Position numbers and translations under genes: made by a program. Source: an uncultured Clostridia bacterium (lineage in GTDB: Bacteria > Bacillota > Clostridia > Lachnospirales > Lachnospiraceae). From it: a stretch of DNA of 19,575 nucleotides. Of the stretch, positions 15,774-19,575 are shown in pieces (positions within the stretch are counted from its first letter, which is position 1; the number at the start of each line of letters is the position of its first letter). The DNA is taken from contig CAMORF010000007.1 in NCBI GenBank assembly GCA_946623485.1, positions 1-19,575 of the forward strand, in the 5' to 3' direction. The notes under the pieces were generated by a model that was not told the DNA's origin, ran no database searches, and saw only the letters and a list, made by a program, of their open reading frames with translations.

Positions 15774-15825
15774 ATTCTTCTATCCTCCTAAACACAGTTT
15801 TGCGCTCTGACTTACTTTCGTCTCC

Positions 15826-16674
15826 TCAAGCATTCTTAAAGAGATTGCACACCTCTTCGTAAGCATGGCGCTCATAACCGAAGTACATGCGTCCACGGCT
15901 CATGGCCTCATCAAAGTCGATCTCATAAGCATTGAAATCGGGGCCGTCCACGCAGGCAAACTTTGTTACCTTTTTGCCATCCTGATTAAGTGTCAGACGA
16001 CAGCCGCCGCACATACCGGTTCCATCGATCATTATCGGGTTCATCGACGCAATGACCGGCACGCCAAAGGGTTTTGCCGTAAGAGTCACGAACTTCATCA
16101 TGATAAGCGGACCGATGGTGATAATGGCATCGAACCTTTCTCCTGTTTCCAGCATCTCCTTAAGCGGAACGGTCACATTTCCGTGCCGCGCGTAGCTGCC
16201 GTCATCGGTCATTACTATGAGCTCGTCAGAGCATTCCCTGAACTCTTCCTCGAGAATGAGCAGGTCCTTGCTGCGGAAGCCTATAATGCTGGTAACCTTT
16301 GCGCCGAGACGGTGAAATTCCTGGGCTACCGGCATAGCGATGGCGCAGCCGACGCCGCCTCCGACGATGCATACGTTTTTAATCCCCTCAGTATGAGTGG
16401 CTGTGCCCAGGGGGCCGACGAAGTCCTGGATGAACTCGCCTTCTTTTTTATGATCAAGCATCTTGGTGGTAGCACCTACTATCTGGAAGATGATCTTCAC
16501 GGTACCTTCTTCCGGATCGGTTCCCGCAACCGTCAGCGGGATGCGCTCTCCGGCCTCATCAACACGCAGGATGATAAACTGCCCCGGCATAGCCTTTTTT
16601 GCTACCAGGGGAGCTTCGATCTCCATCTGTGTAACAGTGGGATTAAGCGCTTTTTTGCGTACAATCTTATACAT
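15826..16674 (-). CDS. nfnA: NfnA: FAD/[2Fe-2S] subunit of NADH-dependent ferredoxin:NADP oxidoreductase
   Basis: The product is 282 aa from the ATG at 16674, which follows AGGAGTGG; the longer open frame upstream runs into the intergenic terminator hairpin and is rejected. It is a ferredoxin-reductase-fold protein with an FAD motif RIPLTVA (44-50), an NAD motif VGGGVGCAIA (104-113), and a C-terminal [2Fe-2S] site with D217, C222, C225 and C241. Asp plus three Cys is the ligation known for NfnA. PyrK of dihydroorotate dehydrogenase is similar, but the adjacent nfnB decides the assignment. It is the first gene of the fifteen-gene minus-strand run. Confidence 0.92.
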   Translation of the reverse strand: MYKIVRKKALNPTVTQMEIEAPLVAKKAMPGQFIILRVDEAGERIPLTVAGTDPEEGTVKIIFQIVGATTKMLDHKKEGEFIQDFVGPLGTATHTEGIKNVCIVGGGVGCAIAMPVAQEFHRLGAKVTSIIGFRSKDLLILEEEFRECSDELIVMTDDGSYARHGNVTVPLKEMLETGERFDAIITIGPLIMMKFVTLTAKPFGVPVIASMNPIMIDGTGMCGGCRLTLNQDGKKVTKFACVDGPDFNAYEIDFDEAMSRGRMYFGYERHAYEEVCNLFKNA

Positions 16675-16682
16675 AAGTCCAC

Positions 16683-16700
16683 TCCTGATTGTTTTCACAA
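16683..16700. promoter_or_regulatory. Possible Rex operator in the nfnA leader
   Basis: On the plus strand TCCTGAT-TGTT-TTCACAA matches the Bacillus-type Rex operator TTGTGAA-N4-TTCACAA at 11 of 14 defined positions, with a perfect right half. It overlaps the nfnA ribosome site. The left half is weak, so this is a candidate only. Confidence 0.33.
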
Positions 16701-16720
16701 GATGATTTGTTATACATGAT

Positions 16721-16760
16721 AAAAGCGCCCCTGCGCCGGCCGGACGATGCAAGGGCGCTT
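16721..16760 (-). terminator. Intrinsic terminator after the iron alcohol dehydrogenase gene
   Basis: On the minus strand AAGCGCCC pairs with GGGCGCTT, with further pairing inside (TGC/GCA), and the stem ends in a short run of T (CGCTTTTATC). It begins 16 bases after the dehydrogenase stop. The T-run is only four long, so some read-through into nfnA is possible. Confidence 0.7.
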
Positions 16761-16775
16761 CTTAACGTTCCTTTA

Positions 16776-17999
16776 TCAGAAATCCACTTCTGTGTCGTAA
16801 TAGCAGCACTTCAGCAGTTTCTCCATCTCCTCCTGGCTGGGCTGGCGGGGATTGGATCCTGTGCATGCATCAGCGATCGCGTTCTTTGCGATCTCCGGCA
16901 AGCGCTCAAGGAATACGTTCTCCGGTACGAAGCCCTGCTCGCAGGGATAGCTGTCCGCACCATAGTTCTTGATGCAGTGCGGGATGTTCAGCTGATCATT
17001 CATTCCGCGCAGGAAGTCGATCAGTTTGCGTACTTTAACATCATCGGAATCATTCTTGTCAGCGATTCCCATATAGTCAACGATCACGCCGTAGCGTTTC
17101 TTCGCAGTTTCATCTTTTGCATTGAATGCAATGACCTTGGGCAGATACATCGCGTTTGCCGCGCCGTGGATGATATGTGCGCCGTAATCAGCGAAAATAG
17201 CTCCGGTCTTATGAGCCATGGAGTGAACGATGCCGAGCAGGGCGTTCGTGAATGCCATACCGGCCAGGCACTGAGCGTCATGCATACGGTCACGGGCAGC
17301 CATATCTTCATTGTAGGAAGGAATAAGATCCTTCATAATCATCTCGATGGCATGGATAGCCAGCGGATCTGTATAATCGCTGTTAGCGGTGGATACATAA
17401 GCCTCAATTGCATGAGTCATAGCGTCCATGCCAGTATGAGCAACCAGCTTCTTCGGCATGGTCTCAGCCAACTCGGGATCAACGATGGCAACATCTGGAG
17501 TGATCTCGTAATCAGCGATCGGATATTTAATACCCTTTTCATAGTCAGTAATAATAGAGAAAGCCGTAACCTCGGTAGCTGTGCCGCTGGTAGAAGATAC
17601 TGCACAGAAATGAGCTTTGTGACGAAGCTCCGGAATACCGAACACCTTGCACATATCCTCAAATGTGCACTCCGGATACTCATACTTGATCCACATAGCC
17701 TTGGCTGCATCGATGGGGCTGCCTCCGCCTATGGCTACGATCCAGTCCGGACCGAACTCCTGCATAACAGCCGCGCCCTTCATAACTGTATCAACAGAGG
17801 GATCGCTCTCAATACCCTCAAACAGCCTTACTTCCATTCCTGCTTCCTCCAGATACTTCTGGGCTCTGTCAAGGAATCCGAAGCGCTTCATTGAGCCGCC
17901 GCCAACACAGATGATGGCCTTCTTGCCTTTAAGTCCCTTCAGGTTTTCCAGCGCCCCCTTGCCAAAATACAGGTCGCGGGGCAAAGTGAAACGTGCCAT
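16776..17999 (-). CDS. Iron-containing alcohol dehydrogenase
   Basis: The product is 407 aa and starts at 17999 behind AGGAGG. It is a single-domain group III iron alcohol dehydrogenase. GGGSPIDAAK at 91-100 is the nucleotide-binding loop, SSTSGTATEVTAFS at 135-148 is the family signature, and the metal ligands are D192, H196, H259 and H278. The early loop GGGSMKRFG carries S36 where NAD-preferring FucO has aspartate, so NADPH may be preferred; this is inference. It probably reduces short aldehydes to alcohols. It has its own promoter region and a terminator, so it is a separate unit between the LysR gene and the nfn-hyd-adhE run. An NADPH-linked enzyme here would complement the NADH-linked AdhE and the NfnAB/NAD kinase pair. 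Confidence 0.94.
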   Translation of the reverse strand: MARFTLPRDLYFGKGALENLKGLKGKKAIICVGGGSMKRFGFLDRAQKYLEEAGMEVRLFEGIESDPSVDTVMKGAAVMQEFGPDWIVAIGGGSPIDAAKAMWIKYEYPECTFEDMCKVFGIPELRHKAHFCAVSSTSGTATEVTAFSIITDYEKGIKYPIADYEITPDVAIVDPELAETMPKKLVAHTGMDAMTHAIEAYVSTANSDYTDPLAIHAIEMIMKDLIPSYNEDMAARDRMHDAQCLAGMAFTNALLGIVHSMAHKTGAIFADYGAHIIHGAANAMYLPKVIAFNAKDETAKKRYGVIVDYMGIADKNDSDDVKVRKLIDFLRGMNDQLNIPHCIKNYGADSYPCEQGFVPENVFLERLPEIAKNAIADACTGSNPRQPSQEEMEKLLKCCYYDTEVDF

Positions 18000-18105
18000 A
18001 ATAATTACCTCCTGCTTAAGATACCCCGGAAATTCGATATTGCCGGGAACGATTTAATGTGCAAACACGGTGGTTCCCATAGAACCGCCAAACACCTCCA
18101 AGGCG

Positions 18106-18111
18106 ATTATA
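18106..18111 (-). promoter_or_regulatory. Candidate -10 box for the alcohol dehydrogenase
   Basis: Minus-strand TATAAT matches the -10 consensus exactly. The -35 position 16 to 18 bases upstream is poor (ATTCCG/TTCCGC), which would suit a promoter needing an activator such as the neighbouring LysR protein. It would give a leader of about 100 bases. Confidence 0.35.
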
Positions 18112-18200
18112 GTTGTTTTCGAAATGAGCGGAATTATCAATAATGAATGGCAGTTATATCAGAAGGTATATCATCTGAATCATGCAGCATAATAATGTAT

Positions 18201-18233
18201 GAAGGGAGCTCCCCCGCCGGGGAAGCTCCCTTC
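18201..18233 (-). terminator. Strong hairpin downstream of the LysR gene
   Basis: GAAGGGAGCT and AGCTCCCTTC form a perfect 10-bp stem with a further CCCC/GGGG pairing inside. It lies 82 bases after the LysR stop. The following minus-strand bases (ATACATTATT) are only moderately T-rich. It is probably a terminator, but the U-tract is weak. Confidence 0.6.
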
Positions 18234-18314
18234 TGTAAAATATATAGCCGTACGGCATTATGCCGGATAATATCCTTATATCCTTCCGCGCTGCTCTGTA
18301 CCAGGATACATCGC

Positions 18315-19247
18315 TTACGATGCCCTGTTTTGTATCGTTCTGCGTTTTGAAGCTACAAGCTCCGCAATGAACCGCCTGTCCAGATCTGTCAGTTCATATT
18401 CTTTCCGCCTGATCAGCACATCCCTGTAAACGCGCCTTTTATCACAACAGGGACGCTGTATCAGCCTGTACCGTTCCAGCAGCTTTTCCGGTATAGGCGA
18501 CACCCACATGTAAGTCTGTTCATTTTCACACAAAAGGTCAAACTGCCCGCCTCTCTCAAACAGCAGGACCGACCTTTCAGACCGCTCGATCTCTTCACGG
18601 TCATGTGATCCGGGCAGCATTGTCGGTACGAAGGGATCGCCATGGCTGATCTCGATAAGTCCCGTCAGGTCGGAATAATAGATATCTTCCTTTGATGAGA
18701 GCGGGCTGATCCCGCTCATGATAAGCACGTAAGTGAAATCCGTCACAAGCTGGCTGACAATACCCTTTTCATCCAGCAGCCGCTGGAAATAAGCGTCATC
18801 CTCGGCTGCATAGCGGATGATTCCAAGCCGGTAATCCGCTTCCAGCAGATTCCTGATTGCCTGGCGTGTATTTGTCTCCATATAGTAGATCTCTGTCGGG
18901 GATGCGTCGATATGTCTGCTGAATTGGACAAAAGCATCGGCGATATAGCTGGCCCGGGGAACAGAAATGGAAAAGTGATGTTTGTTTACGTTCTCTCCTT
19001 TGTAAAGCTTTTCAATATCGTCGATTTTGTTGAGCACCTGCCGGGCGTAGCTCAGGAAGGTCTTGCCGTCCGGCGTAGGTTCCATTCCTCTGTAGGTGCG
19101 CTTGAAAATCGTTATGCCCAGATCTGACTCAAGCTCCCTGATATACCGGCTGAGATTGGGCTGGGCTATATACAATTCCTCCGCGGCTTTATTGATGGAA
19201 CCATACCGGGCCACCTCGACCGCATACTTTATTTGCACGATATTCAT
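18315..19247 (-). CDS. LysR-family transcriptional regulator
   Basis: The product is 310 aa, normal LysR length. The ATG at 19247 follows GGAGGT by 7 bases. The N-terminal winged helix-turn-helix occupies about 1-60, with the signature SINKAAEELYIAQPNLSRYI and then LESDLGITIFKRT. A linker helix leads to an effector-binding domain (about 92-300) that is quite divergent. It lies just upstream of the alcohol dehydrogenase in the same orientation, with a hairpin between, and may regulate that gene or itself. The ligand is unknown. It shares no terminator-free run with the nfn-hyd operon. Confidence 0.94.
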   Translation of the reverse strand: MNIVQIKYAVEVARYGSINKAAEELYIAQPNLSRYIRELESDLGITIFKRTYRGMEPTPDGKTFLSYARQVLNKIDDIEKLYKGENVNKHHFSISVPRASYIADAFVQFSRHIDASPTEIYYMETNTRQAIRNLLEADYRLGIIRYAAEDDAYFQRLLDEKGIVSQLVTDFTYVLIMSGISPLSSKEDIYYSDLTGLIEISHGDPFVPTMLPGSHDREEIERSERSVLLFERGGQFDLLCENEQTYMWVSPIPEKLLERYRLIQRPCCDKRRVYRDVLIRRKEYELTDLDRRFIAELVASKRRTIQNRAS

Positions 19248-19343
19248 TCATCGACCTCCAGCCAATCCACACATCCATATCGATACCACCGGTATCAATT
19301 CCGGTTCAAAATAAGCGATCCGTTAAGATCACTTATCCCGTAA

Positions 19344-19366
19344 GGCGGCTGTTCAGCTCAGCCGCC
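19344..19366. other. 8-bp GC-rich hairpin in the LysR upstream region
   Basis: GGCGGCTG and CAGCCGCC flank a 7-base loop. No T-run follows on either strand. It could lie in a long LysR 5' leader if transcription starts near 19447, or be the remnant of a terminator of a gene outside the window. Confidence 0.4.
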
Positions 19367-19453
19367 CCGAACGGAGGATATTGGGTTTAACGTTAACCAT
19401 TTTAAAATTATATGCTTTTCGTGTCGAATCGGAATCATCAAACATATATATCT

Positions 19454-19459
19454 ATTATA
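19454..19459 (-). promoter_or_regulatory. Candidate -10 box upstream of the LysR gene
   Basis: Minus-strand TATAAT lies in an AT-rich block. No good -35 is found 17 bases upstream. If used, the LysR mRNA would have a leader of about 200 bases containing the hairpins at 19344-19366 and 19282-19296. The AT-rich block could equally serve a gene beyond the right edge. Confidence 0.25.
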
Positions 19460-19575
19460 TACAATCTTATATAGCTTTCCGGATAAAGCTGCCCGGAATA
19501 TGGAGTGACAACCTCATTGATCGTGATTTCGTCGAAAAGTGACAAGTTCTTTGAACGTCATCTTCCGGGCCGGCT

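Larger units (their letters stand above)
18001..18314. other. Intergenic region between LysR gene and alcohol dehydrogenase
   Basis: This region of 314 bases has no supported gene. It holds the strong hairpin at 18201-18233, a 13-base palindrome CGGCATTATGCCG at 18253-18265, a TATAAT box at 18106-18111, and a leader of about 100 bases with a small hairpin at 18069-18089. I recognise no known riboswitch class in the leader. Confidence 0.6.
19248..19575. other. Gene-free region upstream of the LysR gene
   Basis: I see no gene in these 328 bases. They contain a dyad GATACC-ACC-GGTATC at 19282-19296, a hairpin GGCGGCTG/CAGCCGCC at 19344-19366, the palindrome TTAACGTTAA near 19387-19396, an AT-rich block at about 19438-19475 with a TATAAT at 19454-19459 on the minus strand, and overlapping dyads at 19473-19498. 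The 19282 dyad lies 35 bases before the LysR start and could be an operator site. Confidence 0.5.

Noticed and set aside
16689..17894. Plus-strand open frame of 401 codons opposite the alcohol dehydrogenase
   Set aside because: It mirrors a strongly conserved iron alcohol dehydrogenase on the minus strand, and its translation has no family features.
18054..18101. Short frame of 15 codons from a TTG at 18101 in the dehydrogenase leader
   Set aside because: It would begin at or before the predicted transcription start and has no ribosome site.

Overview
The window comes from the chromosome of an anaerobic fermentative Firmicute, most likely class Clostridia. The evidence is a trimeric NADH-linked [FeFe]-hydrogenase, a phosphatase-associated sensory [FeFe]-hydrogenase, NfnAB, Rex and AdhE, together with strong AGGAGG-type ribosome sites. 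By eye the base composition is balanced. The species cannot be named from this sequence. No rRNA, tRNA, CRISPR array, insertion sequence or phage gene was seen. All seventeen supported genes lie on the minus strand, so transcription runs from high to low coordinates.

Right end (16721-19575): a LysR-type regulator (18315-19247) lies upstream of a monomeric iron-dependent alcohol dehydrogenase (16776-17999). A strong hairpin stands between them, and a terminator-like hairpin follows the dehydrogenase. The outer 330 bases hold no gene, only AT-rich promoter-like sequence and several dyads.

Centre and left (76-16674): fifteen genes follow each other with no convincing terminator. Many are joined by ATGA stop/start overlaps. 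The order is nfnA, nfnB, NAD kinase, rex, APH-fold kinase 2, two small [2Fe-2S] proteins, sensory hydrogenase (HydS-like), PP2C/SpoIIE phosphatase, hydC (NuoE-like), hydB (NuoF-like), hydA (catalytic hydrogenase), adhE, APH-fold kinase 1, and a secreted tandem HbpS/GlcG protein.

Read together this is a redox-balancing island. HydABC exchanges electrons between NADH (probably with ferredoxin) and H2. NfnAB links NADH, ferredoxin and NADPH. NAD kinase sets the NADP pool. AdhE and the second alcohol dehydrogenase dispose of reductant as alcohol. Rex would sense NADH/NAD+. The HydS-like protein would sense H2 or redox state and has its own PP2C phosphatase next to it. The least explained parts are the two paralogous APH-fold kinases and the two stand-alone [2Fe-2S] proteins placed between Rex and the H2 sensor, the unassigned C-terminal half of the phosphatase, and the exported double HbpS domain at the operon end. 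I infer, but cannot prove, that kinase, phosphatase, H2 sensor and Rex form one phospho-signalling circuit. The hydrogenase maturation genes hydE, hydF and hydG are not in this window.
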